The position numbers were made by a program, and so were the translations under genes. From Flavobacterium sp. N1736 (GTDB lineage Bacteria > Bacteroidota > Bacteroidia > Flavobacteriales > Flavobacteriaceae): DNA of 64,000 nucleotides. The notes beneath the pieces were generated by a model, which searched no databases, was not told the origin of the DNA, and saw only the letters and a program-made list of their open reading frames with translations. The stretch is taken from contig NZ_CP109994.1 of NCBI RefSeq assembly GCF_025947065.1, forward strand, positions 992,001 through 1,056,000. The letters run 5' to 3'. Below, one piece after another: positions 1-8,452 of the stretch (its first letter is position 1; every line of letters starts with the position of its first letter).

Positions 1-54
1 TCCTTGATTTACTAATTGTGCTATTAGTGACTGTTCTATAGTGTTTTCATTCAT
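1..54 (-). CDS. hsdR: HsdR, type I restriction endonuclease subunit (N-terminal 18 codons only)
   Basis: A minus-strand reading frame opens with ATG at position 54 and runs off the left edge. Its 18 residues read MNENTIEQSLIAQLVNQG. This closely resembles the start of HsdR subunits, which typically open with a short acidic stretch followed by an IEQxLIxxL helix. HsdR is the ATP-dependent translocase and nuclease subunit of type I restriction-modification complexes. The identification rests on this short stretch plus context: it is the last gene of a co-oriented hsdM-hsdS operon that otherwise lacks an R subunit. The gap from the preceding nuclease gene is about 30 bp. A nearby alternative ATG at 50 is out of frame and meets a stop after four codons. 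Confidence 0.72.
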   Translation of the reverse strand, partial: MNENTIEQSLIAQLVNQG

Positions 55-84
55 ATTTTATCCTGAAAAGATTATTATTTTTTC

Positions 85-1125
85 TTAAACTAAAATAGCG
101 TTTCTGCTATCTGCGTATTCGTTAAGCACATTTTGATAAAACTCAATTTGTTTCACAAATTCAAGATAGTGTAAATCTCCATCAATATTTGTAATTTCAG
201 CTAAAAGCATTGTTTCTCTCGCATTCGAATATTTAGCTTTTCGACACTCAACTCCACTTTTTTTTAAGAAAGGAACAAAGCCATCATAAATATCATTTCG
301 TATTTGAATATTGATTTTTACATTCTCCTTTAGATAGATTCTGTAATTCACACGAAGCCTATCATGTTTGAAAACAATATCCATATAAATTCCAATATTT
401 TTGTCAATTGAGGTTAATTCTTTACCTCCAAACCAAAAAGCAAGAAGCGCTTCTCTATTATTAGCAACCTCACCCCAACCAGCATTAAAATGTTGCTTGT
501 ACTGGTGAAAAAAGCGAACACAAGACCACCATTTCCAATCTTTTATTGGTTTTATGAGATAATTGTTTGCTTCGATTTCGGCATTATCGAAATGATTTTC
601 TTTTTTTAGCAAATAGCTGTGATATTGTGATAGAAGATCATTATTTATAACATTAACTTTTTCTAATGTGATTACATTCAAAAGATCTTTTACTGTATAA
701 TGGTGGTAATTGTTTTCAATTATTCTTGACAGATTTACTTGATATCCTGTTTTGAAATAAATAGGCACTATAACATTGCAAGTTTTTAATTCGGATATTT
801 TGGTTAAATAGCGCTCTAATTGATTAGAATGATCGGAGCTATGTATTTTATCTTCTATGATAATTCCATAAGTACAATAATCCATTTTAAAAGTAACAAA
901 TACATCTATTTTATGAAATTGTTGCTTGATTTCCAGTTCTGATATCTCTCCAATTGTAATATTTTGAAAAGCTACCAAAGATTGTAAAAATGAAGTTCCT
1001 AAGTTGTGTAATTTCTCATTCTCATTTTTAAATAAAGAATTAGCCCAATGCAATAGCCAGGTTATAAATGCGTCTTGAGTTAGTTCGCTCGTAGCATAAT
1101 TGAAAATGTTGGGTTGGTTGGTCAT
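85..1125 (-). CDS. PD-(D/E)XK nuclease family protein inside a type I RM operon
   Basis: This 346-residue protein has the layout of the PDDEXK_4 type of PD-(D/E)XK nuclease-fold proteins. The N-terminal segment IFNYATSELTQDAFITWLL (residues 7-25) is the family signature. The catalytic core is visible as D74 (in IDVFV), then E91-D92-K93 after a beta strand, followed by a helix carrying Q102. Proteins of this family often sit in defence loci and are presumed DNA nucleases, but their individual substrates are mostly unknown. It lies between the PIN gene (19 bp upstream) and hsdR (about 30 bp downstream), so it is probably co-transcribed with the RM genes. It could add a nuclease activity, or simply be defence cargo carried by the operon. 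The family call is firm; the role is inferred. Confidence 0.82.
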   Translation of the reverse strand: MTNQPNIFNYATSELTQDAFITWLLHWANSLFKNENEKLHNLGTSFLQSLVAFQNITIGEISELEIKQQFHKIDVFVTFKMDYCTYGIIIEDKIHSSDHSNQLERYLTKISELKTCNVIVPIYFKTGYQVNLSRIIENNYHHYTVKDLLNVITLEKVNVINNDLLSQYHSYLLKKENHFDNAEIEANNYLIKPIKDWKWWSCVRFFHQYKQHFNAGWGEVANNREALLAFWFGGKELTSIDKNIGIYMDIVFKHDRLRVNYRIYLKENVKINIQIRNDIYDGFVPFLKKSGVECRKAKYSNARETMLLAEITNIDGDLHYLEFVKQIEFYQNVLNEYADSRNAILV

Positions 1126-1144
1126 TAGTTATATTATTCTTCTG

Positions 1145-2158
1145 CTATTCAAAAACTCCTTTTAAAAAACTTAATAATTTCTCATCATCAATAATTTCTT
1201 TTCGACTTTCAAATAATAAACCAAGTAATTCTTTAATTTGCGGTTTTTCAATGATCCATTTGATTTGGTTATTTTCCCACGAAGCATTTAAAATTCTCAA
1301 TATTTCTTCATTATTGAAAAAGATTGTATAAGATAAAAGCAAATCTACTAATTCATCAATTCGATTAGAATCATTAGTAATGACCAACTCATCAATCAAT
1401 GTAATATAATTACTTCTATAATTAAAATCTATAATTTCTCCCGAATCTGTTTCAATTACATATTCTTCTTCTTCGAATATAATTAATACTACCTTATTAT
1501 CATTAATATTATACCAGTACTCTTTTATGTTTTCTTTTATAATTTTAATATTTAATTCTTCATTTACTTTTTCAATAAAATAATTATCAAAAAATTGAGA
1601 AATACTATATTGCTTAAATTCGTTGTAGTCTTTAACTACAAATACATTAGGATTATTTTTAAATGCTTCTCCTAATCGATTATCCTTGGCACAAACAAAA
1701 ACATATTTGTTAGGTATTTCTTGTAAATATTCTAAAACAGAAAAATAAATTAGAGCGTCTTTAAATCCTTTGTCTGTATTATCATTGGCTTCAAAAGGAG
1801 GTAATTTAGATATTGCCAATTCTTTTATTAGTGGAAGGACAGCATTACTTTTTAAATCAATTACATCAAACGGAATAGTCTCCTCATCAATTAGCTTCTG
1901 AATATAATTGTCTATATCAAATAGTTTAGTGTCCTCCTCTTTTATTCCCACAAGTTTATGGAAAGGATTAGAAATAAAACTATTTTTTTTATTAATTAGA
2001 GAAACTCTTTTTTGTCTTTTAATCTCTTCTAAGACAGTATAAGGTACTAAAATATCAGCATCTTGTGCAAAAAGCTCGAGTTCTTTCCTATTACCGAGAA
2101 AAGTATTTGCTTCTGTATTATGTGTTGTATTAGTGTCAAAAATTACTTTCTCTTTCAT
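1145..2158 (-). CDS. PIN-domain protein (DUF4935-like) inside a type I RM operon
   Basis: A 337-residue protein whose first ~170 residues form a PIN-type ribonuclease domain. The acidic residues expected to bind metal are visible: D8 in VIFDTN, E44 in the VLEEIKRQK helix, D134 in FKDALIYF and D159 in VCAKDNRL. The C-terminal ~160 residues are rich in acidic and aromatic residues and resemble no domain I know. The length fits DUF4935-like PIN proteins, which are larger than VapC toxins. The gene starts 3 bp after the hsdS stop codon, so translational coupling is likely. No small antitoxin gene lies next to it, which argues against a plain VapBC toxin. An RNA- or DNA-cleaving defence accessory is plausible but not shown. 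Confidence 0.78.
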   Translation of the reverse strand: MKEKVIFDTNTTHNTEANTFLGNRKELELFAQDADILVPYTVLEEIKRQKRVSLINKKNSFISNPFHKLVGIKEEDTKLFDIDNYIQKLIDEETIPFDVIDLKSNAVLPLIKELAISKLPPFEANDNTDKGFKDALIYFSVLEYLQEIPNKYVFVCAKDNRLGEAFKNNPNVFVVKDYNEFKQYSISQFFDNYFIEKVNEELNIKIIKENIKEYWYNINDNKVVLIIFEEEEYVIETDSGEIIDFNYRSNYITLIDELVITNDSNRIDELVDLLLSYTIFFNNEEILRILNASWENNQIKWIIEKPQIKELLGLLFESRKEIIDDEKLLSFLKGVFE

Positions 2159-2161
2159 ATT

Positions 2162-3358
2162 CTAAACTTTAAATTCATGTAGACGGATTTCACCACTCAT
2201 TAATCTTGGCAATAATTTATTTCGTGTTTTATTAAGAGTTTGGATTTGGGTGTTGTTAATTTCTAATTTATCTAGCAAAGGGCTAAATAAGTTGTTTAAT
2301 TTTTTTAAAGTCTCATTGTTTGGAATAATAACTTCCGCTAAATCTAAATGATTTCTATTGATATGTCCCATTGTAGTAGCCTTTGTTGCCGCAATACTTT
2401 TAAATTCATTTAAATGAAACAATAACCAATGGTAATAAAACCATTTAGGATATTTTTGAGAAGTAACTTTAAATAAATGCTGATTTAAAGCACCTATATC
2501 ATGTTGCCAAATTACTACTTCTAAACTTCCTGACCAAGAAAATAAAACATCACCATTCTTAATGATATACTTTTTATCTAAAGTTTTATTGGCCCTATCA
2601 GTATTTGAAGTAATACCTTGTTTTAGTTCTTTAATTTTTATCACGGGTAATGATTCCTGACCGTCAATTGGTGGATATTTTTGCAAAGCTAAACCATTCA
2701 AAAAATCTGCAATATCAGACAATTTGCCAACGCTCCATCCATCAGGTAACACAGTATTAATTGAATCTTTCCCAAACCATTCTGTAAAAATAGTTTGTGC
2801 TGTTGCTTCAAGGGTTTTGTTTTGAGCTTGAAGTAATTCTATTTTATTGTCAAAAGCGCTGAGAATGCAACCAATAGATTTTTGTTCTAAATATTTTGGC
2901 AGATTAAATTTATGATTTACTAACATGTCTGTTTGAACCCTTTGGCGTCCTGAAGTTCCGTTCATAGCTTTAATAGCAATTTCTCTAAATCTTGGAGATA
3001 TAGAAAGATAATATATGAAATGTTTGTCGCTTTTGTCTTTAATTTCTCTAAAAACTAAATATTCAGTTGAACCAAATCCAATCTCGTTTTCATTAAGAAT
3101 ATCCACAAAAGCAGTTTTCCCATTTTCCAGACATGGAGTTATTCTAGCCAGTAGGGTATCACCATTTCTAAATTTTGTGCCACCTCCAAATTTTTTTGAA
3201 TTATAACGTTTTATCTTTTTTGAAAAAGAATCTATACAATCCATAGGTACGTTAATAGCAATAGCGCCTTTAGATAATGATTCTCTGGGATTCACTAGTG
3301 TAATATCATTTAAAGTAGTTTCCTCCCAACCCTCAGGTATGTTATTCACTTCAATCAT
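2162..3358 (-). CDS. hsdS: HsdS, type I restriction enzyme specificity subunit
   Basis: A 398-residue protein with the two-fold organisation of HsdS. The first target-recognition domain begins with PEGWEETTLNDI and ends in a coiled-coil spacer around residues 160-195 (SIGCILSAFDNKIELLQAQN). The second begins with LPDGWSVGKLSDIADFLNG near residue 204 and ends in a second conserved helix (LLDKLEINNTQIQTLNKTRN, then KLLPRLMSGEI). The subunit determines which bipartite DNA sequence the complex methylates or cuts. The start codon overlaps the hsdM stop as ATGA, the usual coupling in this operon type. The target sequence cannot be read from the protein. Confidence 0.95.
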   Translation of the reverse strand: MIEVNNIPEGWEETTLNDITLVNPRESLSKGAIAINVPMDCIDSFSKKIKRYNSKKFGGGTKFRNGDTLLARITPCLENGKTAFVDILNENEIGFGSTEYLVFREIKDKSDKHFIYYLSISPRFREIAIKAMNGTSGRQRVQTDMLVNHKFNLPKYLEQKSIGCILSAFDNKIELLQAQNKTLEATAQTIFTEWFGKDSINTVLPDGWSVGKLSDIADFLNGLALQKYPPIDGQESLPVIKIKELKQGITSNTDRANKTLDKKYIIKNGDVLFSWSGSLEVVIWQHDIGALNQHLFKVTSQKYPKWFYYHWLLFHLNEFKSIAATKATTMGHINRNHLDLAEVIIPNNETLKKLNNLFSPLLDKLEINNTQIQTLNKTRNKLLPRLMSGEIRLHEFKV

Positions 3359-4863
3359 AGGGTTAAACCAATTTTAGCTAATTGTGTAGCAATTTCGTTA
3401 TTCAGTTCTACCTCCTTGTTCATTTGCTGTTTTAAAGTAGTTGTTAGTGCAGTTATTTTGGTTTCAAAAGAAATACCATCGTCTTCAAAAGCTTCAATAC
3501 CAACATAACGTCCTGGTGTCAATACATGATTATGTTTTTCAATTTCTTCAATTGTAGCGCTTTTACAAAAACCTTTTATATTGTTATAGTTTTCTCTTTT
3601 ACGCCAGTTGTGGTAAATATTAGTAACTAAATCAATATCTGCATCAGCTAAATCACGATGTACACGGTCTTTCATATAGCCCATTTCGGTCGCGTCTATA
3701 AACAATACTTCACGATTGTGGTTGCTTTTTTCTCTACGTAAAAACCAAATACAGGCAGGAATACTTGTATTGTAAAATAATTGTTTCGGTAATGCTACAA
3801 TACATTCAATCAAATCGTTTTCTACTAAATTTTTACGTATGTCGCCTTCACCACTGGTATTAGAACTCAAAGAACCATTACTCAAAACAGTAGCCATAAC
3901 GCCTCGTGGTGCTAAATGGTACAACATATGTTGCATCCAACCATAATTGGCATTTCCGCTTGGTGGAATGCCGTATTTCCAACGTCCATCTTCTTGTAAA
4001 ATATCAATACCCCATTCGTTTTGGTTAAATGGTGGATTGGCTAAAATAAAATCGGCTTTTAAGTCTGGATGCGCATCTTTGAGAAAAGTACCTTCAGTAT
4101 TCCATGCTACAAATTTGGAGTTGATGTTGCGAATAGCAAGGTTCATTTTGGAAAGTTTCCAAGTCGTTTGGTTGCTCTCTTGTCCATAAACGGTAATATC
4201 TTTTATATTTCCTTGGTGTTCGGTTACAAATTTTTCACTCATTACAAACATTCCACCGCTACCACTTGCCGGATCATAAACTCTACCTTTATAAGGTTCA
4301 ATCATCTCTACCATCAATTTTACAATGGATTTTGGTGTATAGAATTGTCCTCCTTTTTTACCTTCGGCATTAGCAAATTCACCTAAAAAGTATTCATACA
4401 CTCTACCAAAAAGGTCTTTTGATTTACCGTTTTCTACTTGTAATTCTGTGTTAGAAATTAAGTCAATTAATTCGCCTAAAGAGGTTTTGTCTAAATTAGC
4501 TCGACCATATACTTGCGGCAAAACATTTTTAAGTTCTTTGTTTTCTCTTTCGATGGCTTGCATTGCTTCGTCAATGGTTTGTCCAATTGTTGGTAATTTA
4601 GCATTGGCGTGTATGTGGCTCCAACGTGCCTCTTTTGGGACAAAGAAAGTATTTGCTGCCAGATATTCATCTCGGTCTTCGGGATCTGAATATTCATCAG
4701 CTTTTAATTTGTCATGCAATTCTCCAAAAGATTCGGAGATATATTTTAAGAAGATTAAGCCTAATACTACGTGTTTGTATTCAGCCGCATCAATATTTTT
4801 TCGCAGTTTATCTGCTGATTTAAAGAGTTTTTGCTCAAAAGTACTATTGTCTATTTTAGCCAT
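3355..4863 (-). CDS. hsdM: HsdM, type I restriction-modification DNA methyltransferase subunit
   Basis: A 502-residue N6-adenine methyltransferase. The N-terminal helical HsdM domain (about residues 5-140) precedes GGQFYTP (171-177). The SAM-binding motif I is DPASGSGGMF (197-206) and the catalytic motif IV is NPPF (276-279). Length and motif order are normal for HsdM, which pairs with HsdS to methylate the host target. It is the first gene of the operon; a flavobacterial-type promoter lies just upstream. The gene appears intact, with no frame interruption. Confidence 0.97.
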   Translation of the reverse strand: MAKIDNSTFEQKLFKSADKLRKNIDAAEYKHVVLGLIFLKYISESFGELHDKLKADEYSDPEDRDEYLAANTFFVPKEARWSHIHANAKLPTIGQTIDEAMQAIERENKELKNVLPQVYGRANLDKTSLGELIDLISNTELQVENGKSKDLFGRVYEYFLGEFANAEGKKGGQFYTPKSIVKLMVEMIEPYKGRVYDPASGSGGMFVMSEKFVTEHQGNIKDITVYGQESNQTTWKLSKMNLAIRNINSKFVAWNTEGTFLKDAHPDLKADFILANPPFNQNEWGIDILQEDGRWKYGIPPSGNANYGWMQHMLYHLAPRGVMATVLSNGSLSSNTSGEGDIRKNLVENDLIECIVALPKQLFYNTSIPACIWFLRREKSNHNREVLFIDATEMGYMKDRVHRDLADADIDLVTNIYHNWRKRENYNNIKGFCKSATIEEIEKHNHVLTPGRYVGIEAFEDDGISFETKITALTTTLKQQMNKEVELNNEIATQLAKIGLTL

Positions 4864-4886
4864 TAAAAGAATTAATTTGTGATTGT

Positions 4887-4917
4887 CAAACTTACCAATA
4901 AATTAGCACTTTATCAA
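4887..4917 (-). promoter_or_regulatory. Probable promoter of the hsdM operon
   Basis: On the minus strand a TAAGTTTG element (4887-4894) matches the Bacteroidota -7 consensus TAnnTTTG. A TTG (4915-4917) lies 20 bp upstream of it, an acceptable -33 spacing. It sits about 24 bp before the hsdM start. Predicted from sequence only. Confidence 0.55.
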
Positions 4918-5261
4918 TTGTAAAATCATTATAAATTTAACGTTTTGGAAAATTTTATTTCTATAAAACTATGTAATAGTTAATTGTTTTCATCTTTCAA
5001 TTCTGAGAATGACAGCAATATACCTATAAATATAATTGATCAATTTAAACAAAACAAATATTGATTTTTAAAAATTAATTTCCTTACGGAAAAGCATATT
5101 TCATTACAATTAATTTTCATCAAGGATAGCAATAAATAAAAATAAGACGCTACGTATTTATACATGAGTTTTTATTATTTGATAACCAATTACCTTAAAC
5201 TAGATATAACAGATGAGCGGAAATATCTCCTTAATGTTTCCTCTTAATTATTTTGATGCTG
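4895..5261. other. AT-rich intergenic region between hsdM and the RhuM-type gene
   Basis: This stretch carries the upstream part of the hsdM promoter region. I see no supported gene, hairpin terminator or repeat family member in it. Confidence 0.5.
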
Positions 5262-6251
5262 TTATTTTTTCAATCTTTTAATATCTGCTTCAATTTCCTT
5301 TAAGCTTTGTTCGATCTCTATTGTTTTTCTGCCTTCTTTAAATTTTTCAAATTCTTGAGTAGATTTATCCAAAGCCATTTGATGACTAATTTTACCCGCA
5401 TGCGACAATAATTCTCTTCCGTTAAGTTGCAAAATACTATCCAGACGTTCTGCCCAATCTTTCATGTACATAGGGGTTTGTTGTTGCGCCATAGTCTCTG
5501 CAAATGCTAAATATTGCTCTACCAATAATCCTAAAAGTTTTATTTCATCTTCATTAAGATAATTTTTGGCAATACTAACATCTGTTTTCTGAACTGCTTT
5601 TGCTTCTTTTTTATCAAAAGATTGCATTCCTAATAATGGTAAAGAAGCATCAACTCTGCGATATACTAATTCAGCAGCCGTGTTTTGAGAAATTGCCCAA
5701 AGGAGTTTGTTTTGTACGATTTTGAAAAATGAAACTGTTTTTTCATCTTTTGGATCATAATCGATGCTTGTGGTATAAATATCTTTTATTTTTTGGTAGA
5801 AAAACTTTTCAGATATTCGAATCTCACGAATGCGTTGCTGCAATTCGTTAAAGTAATTCATCGTATTGCCTGATTTAAAACGATCATCATTCAATACAAA
5901 ACCTTTTACAATATATTCTTTTAATCGTTGGGTTGCCCAAATACGAAATTTTGTTCCCTGAAGTGATTTTACTCTGTAACCTACAGAAATTATGACATCA
6001 AGATTGTAAAAATTAGTTTCATAGTTTTTACCATCTGACGCAGTTGTTCGGTATTTCCGAACAACTGAACTTTCATCCAATTCGCCTTCCTCAAAGATAT
6101 TTTTTATATGTTCGCTAACTGTAGCTTTAGATTTTACAAAAAGATCACAAAGTTGTGCCTGAGTCAGCCAAACCGTTTCTTCTTCAAGTCGCACATCAAT
6201 TTTAATATTGCCTTCCTGATTTTGATATATAAGTATTTCCCCTGTATTCAT
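5262..6251 (-). CDS. RhuM family protein
   Basis: A 329-residue protein of the RhuM family, named after a gene on a Salmonella pathogenicity island. It starts with a winged-helix-like segment (VWLTQAQLCDLFVKSKATVS around residues 28-47), followed by the family hallmark ...VVRKYRTTASDGKNYETNFY and NLDVIISVGYRVKS. The C-terminal ~30 residues are a charged coiled coil. The molecular function of the family is not established; it is presumed DNA-binding and is common next to type I RM genes, as here. It is co-oriented with hsdM but separated by about 400 bp, so it is probably transcribed separately. Confidence 0.85.
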   Translation of the reverse strand: MNTGEILIYQNQEGNIKIDVRLEEETVWLTQAQLCDLFVKSKATVSEHIKNIFEEGELDESSVVRKYRTTASDGKNYETNFYNLDVIISVGYRVKSLQGTKFRIWATQRLKEYIVKGFVLNDDRFKSGNTMNYFNELQQRIREIRISEKFFYQKIKDIYTTSIDYDPKDEKTVSFFKIVQNKLLWAISQNTAAELVYRRVDASLPLLGMQSFDKKEAKAVQKTDVSIAKNYLNEDEIKLLGLLVEQYLAFAETMAQQQTPMYMKDWAERLDSILQLNGRELLSHAGKISHQMALDKSTQEFEKFKEGRKTIEIEQSLKEIEADIKRLKK

Positions 6252-6501
6252 AATTATGCTGTTCGTCTATAAAATTCATTCATCTTCATTAAAAGCCATT
6301 AAGGATTGAGATAAAGTTAAAATGTAATAATTAGATTGCTAAAGTATTGATTATTTAATTAAGATGAATATGAAAAGCATAAACGATTAAAAAAGATATG
6401 TTTCTAATAAAACCGATTGTTTTAGCCCTGATGGGAGGGAAAATCCTTTTACTTTTTTCTTTAAAAAGTAAAAGATTTGGAAGGACAGCAGGAACAGCTC
6501 C

Positions 6502-6545
6502 AAAAAAAACGAGACCATTTCTCCTAAAAGAAACAATCTCGTTTT
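6502..6545 (-). terminator. Rho-independent terminator of the SDR gene
   Basis: Inverted arms AAAACGAGA (6506-6514) and TCTCGTTTT (6537-6545) form a hairpin. On the minus strand it is followed by a run of eight T (6509-6502). It lies about 30 bp after the stop of the minus-strand SDR at 6576. A 65-codon minus-strand frame that runs through it is judged spurious. Confidence 0.8.
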
Positions 6546-6575
6546 CAATCAACTTAAAAAAATCAGAAATATAAA

Positions 6576-7388
6576 TTATCCGTGCGCTGCTACAGAGACG
6601 TCAGCCCATTCTTCCCAGGTTGCTAGTTTTTGTTCGTAAGTTTGTTTTGCAAATGGCAAAGCTACTTTTCCTAAAAATAGGCGTAAAGGTGGGTTTTCAG
6701 CTTCAACCAATTTAATAATTGCCGGAACTGTAGCACTTGTTTTTCCGAAAGTATCAGGATCATGTCCTTCTGCAACCGTTTTTTTGATTCCTTCATAAGC
6801 TTCGATGCTTTCGCTGTTGAATCCGTTACCCCAAATGTCTGTAAAATAGCCGTTTGGTTCTACCAAAGACACTTTGATTCCGAATTGTTTTACCTCTTGA
6901 GCTAAAGTTTCAGTAAGACCTTCAACGGCAAATTTAGAAGCGTTATATATTCCAATAAGTGGTAAAGTTGCGATACCTAAAATAGAAGAAACCTGAATAA
7001 TGTGACCGCTTTTTTGGTTTCTCATAATTGGCAATACGGCTTGTGTTAACCAAAGCGTACCAAAGAAATTAGTTTCAAATTGTGCTCTTGCTTCGGTTTC
7101 GCTTGCTTCTTCTACAGCACCGTTTAAAGCATAACCGGCATTGTTGATCAGAATATCGATTTTACCAAAATGCTGTTTTACTTTTTCTACTACTGCAAAT
7201 GATTCCTGACGATTGTTTACGTCTAATTTTAGCGGTAAAATGGCATCGCCATATTTTGCTTTTAAATCGCTTAGTGTATCAATATTTCTGGCTGTTGCAG
7301 CTACCTGATATCCTTTTTCTAAAAATGCTTCTGTCCAGGCTTTTCCAAATCCTTTTGAAGCTCCTGAAATTAAAATTGTTTTTGACAT
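6576..7388 (-). CDS. Short-chain dehydrogenase/reductase (SDR)
   Basis: A 270-residue classical SDR. The NAD(P)-binding glycine motif GASKGFG is at residues 9-15, NNAG at 82-85, the catalytic serine near 135 and Y148-x3-K152 in IYNASKF. Its C-terminal part is longer than in minimal SDRs, as in the oxidoreductase branch acting on hydrophobic alcohols or ketones; the substrate is unknown. A perfect TetR-type palindrome lies upstream at 7523-7546. The adjacent tetR gene has a similar palindrome before it, so this SDR is probably its target. It may detoxify a carbonyl compound sensed by the regulator. Confidence 0.9.
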   Translation of the reverse strand: MSKTILISGASKGFGKAWTEAFLEKGYQVAATARNIDTLSDLKAKYGDAILPLKLDVNNRQESFAVVEKVKQHFGKIDILINNAGYALNGAVEEASETEARAQFETNFFGTLWLTQAVLPIMRNQKSGHIIQVSSILGIATLPLIGIYNASKFAVEGLTETLAQEVKQFGIKVSLVEPNGYFTDIWGNGFNSESIEAYEGIKKTVAEGHDPDTFGKTSATVPAIIKLVEAENPPLRLFLGKVALPFAKQTYEQKLATWEEWADVSVAAHG

Positions 7389-7522
7389 GATTTCTAATTT
7401 TTAATTGTTAATGGTGAAATTTTAATTGTGAATTATAAGTTGTGAATTGTTAATTGTGAATGTTACTATTGAAATTGTTTTTTGCTATTGATATTTGTTT
7501 TTTGCCATTGTCATTGATACTT

Positions 7523-7546
7523 AAACATGACCGTTCGGTCATGTTT
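7523..7546. promoter_or_regulatory. TetR-type operator upstream of the SDR
   Basis: The palindrome AAACATGACCG-N2-CGGTCATGTTT has 11-bp perfect arms. It lies between the tetR stop (7562) and the SDR start (7388). Its core ATGACC/GGTCAT is the same as in the palindrome before tetR at 8189-8208, which suggests one regulator binds both. Confidence 0.75.
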
Positions 7547-7561
7547 TTGATAAAAAAAAAG

Positions 7562-8149
7562 TTATAAGCACTTTTCTTCAATCATAGATTTTAGGGTTTT
7601 GGTGATCACTTTCATTTTTTCGTTATTACCTGACATTCTTGAAATTAAATGTCCGCCTTCCATCATCGCAAACATTACAGTTGCAAAATCGTCTGCGTTC
7701 CAGTCCGGTTTAAATTCGCCGTTGGCAATTCCTTTATTAATACTGCTCGCTAAAAGTTGTTGATTAGCGTTACAGCCTTTGTTTATTTTTTCTTTTACAA
7801 TTGGGTTAGTATCATCAGCTTCAGTTCCAAAATTCAATAACGGACAACCTCCGGTAAGTGGCGGATTTATAGCATTGCTAAAGAAACTGATATAGGTAAA
7901 TAATTCCTCTTTTGCTGTTTTGGCTTTGCTAATTTCAGACAAAAGTCTATCGCCCAATACTTTCATATTATGATCTACCGCAGCCCAGGCAAGTACTTCT
8001 TTATTTTCAAAATGAACATACATGCTTCCTTTAGAGAGTTTGGTGGCCTCCATAATATCGCTCATAGCTGTTGCAGCAATCCCTTTTGTGTTAAAAATTG
8101 GGGCAGCTTTCTCTATGATAAATTGTCTGGTTTCTTCTCCCTTTGCCAT
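7562..8149 (-). CDS. TetR/AcrR family transcriptional regulator
   Basis: A 195-residue TetR repressor, starting at the ATG at 8149 (MAKGEETRQFIIEKAAPIFN). An in-frame ATG at 8206 would add 19 untypical residues and would overlap the operator, so the internal start is preferred. The N-terminal helix-turn-helix includes GIAATAMSDIMEATKLSKGS and YVHFENKEVL. The C-terminal part contains GGCPLLNFGTEADDTNP, typical of the branch that often controls an SDR or efflux gene in Bacteroidota. It probably represses both itself and the SDR through the two related palindromes. Confidence 0.9.
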   Translation of the reverse strand: MAKGEETRQFIIEKAAPIFNTKGIAATAMSDIMEATKLSKGSMYVHFENKEVLAWAAVDHNMKVLGDRLLSEISKAKTAKEELFTYISFFSNAINPPLTGGCPLLNFGTEADDTNPIVKEKINKGCNANQQLLASSINKGIANGEFKPDWNADDFATVMFAMMEGGHLISRMSGNNEKMKVITKTLKSMIEEKCL

Positions 8150-8188
8150 GATAGCTTTTATTAGGTGTTTTAATTTTACAGTACAAAT

Positions 8189-8208
8189 ATATGACCGATT
8201 GGTCATAT
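8189..8208. promoter_or_regulatory. TetR autoregulatory operator
   Basis: ATATGACCGATTGGTCATAT is an inverted repeat with 8-bp arms around GATT. It is located 40 bp before the preferred tetR start and shares the ATGACC half-site with the SDR operator. Confidence 0.75.
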
Positions 8209-8279
8209 ATGCAAATTTATTATGATTTATTTATGATTTGTATGGAAAATAGATTCTTTATGAAGAGAGTTTTTGCCAC

Positions 8280-8445
8280 AGATTTCGCAGATAAAAAGGA
8301 TTTTTTTCTCGCAGATTACGCAGATTTACGCAGATTTTTAATTTATAAATCTGCTTAAATCTTTTTTAAATCTGTGTTGCGACTTAGCGACTTTGCGAGA
8401 TTACAAAAGCAGTATAATAAATAATCTTTTTAATCTGTGGCAAGA
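8280..8445. repeat. Intergenic CGCAGATT-type repeat element
   Basis: Short direct copies of CGCAGATT/ACGCAGATTT are followed by their inverted form (AAATCTGCTTAAATC...). This gives a long imperfect stem. The same family recurs near 19917, 22263, 48630, 55680 and 61280. No ORF is present. Confidence 0.7.
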
Positions 8446-8452
8446 AAAAATA

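Noticed and set aside
1145..2158. PIN gene as a VapC toxin of a toxin-antitoxin pair
   Set aside because: The protein is over twice VapC length and no small antitoxin gene lies next to it in the operon.
6355..6552. 65-codon minus-strand frame after the SDR gene
   Set aside because: It contains the SDR terminator hairpin, has no plausible start context, and its product resembles no protein family.
8280..8445. Possible CRISPR array in the CGCAGATT repeats
   Set aside because: The repeats are short, irregularly spaced and inverted, with no unique spacers and no cas genes nearby; likewise at 19897 and 55680.
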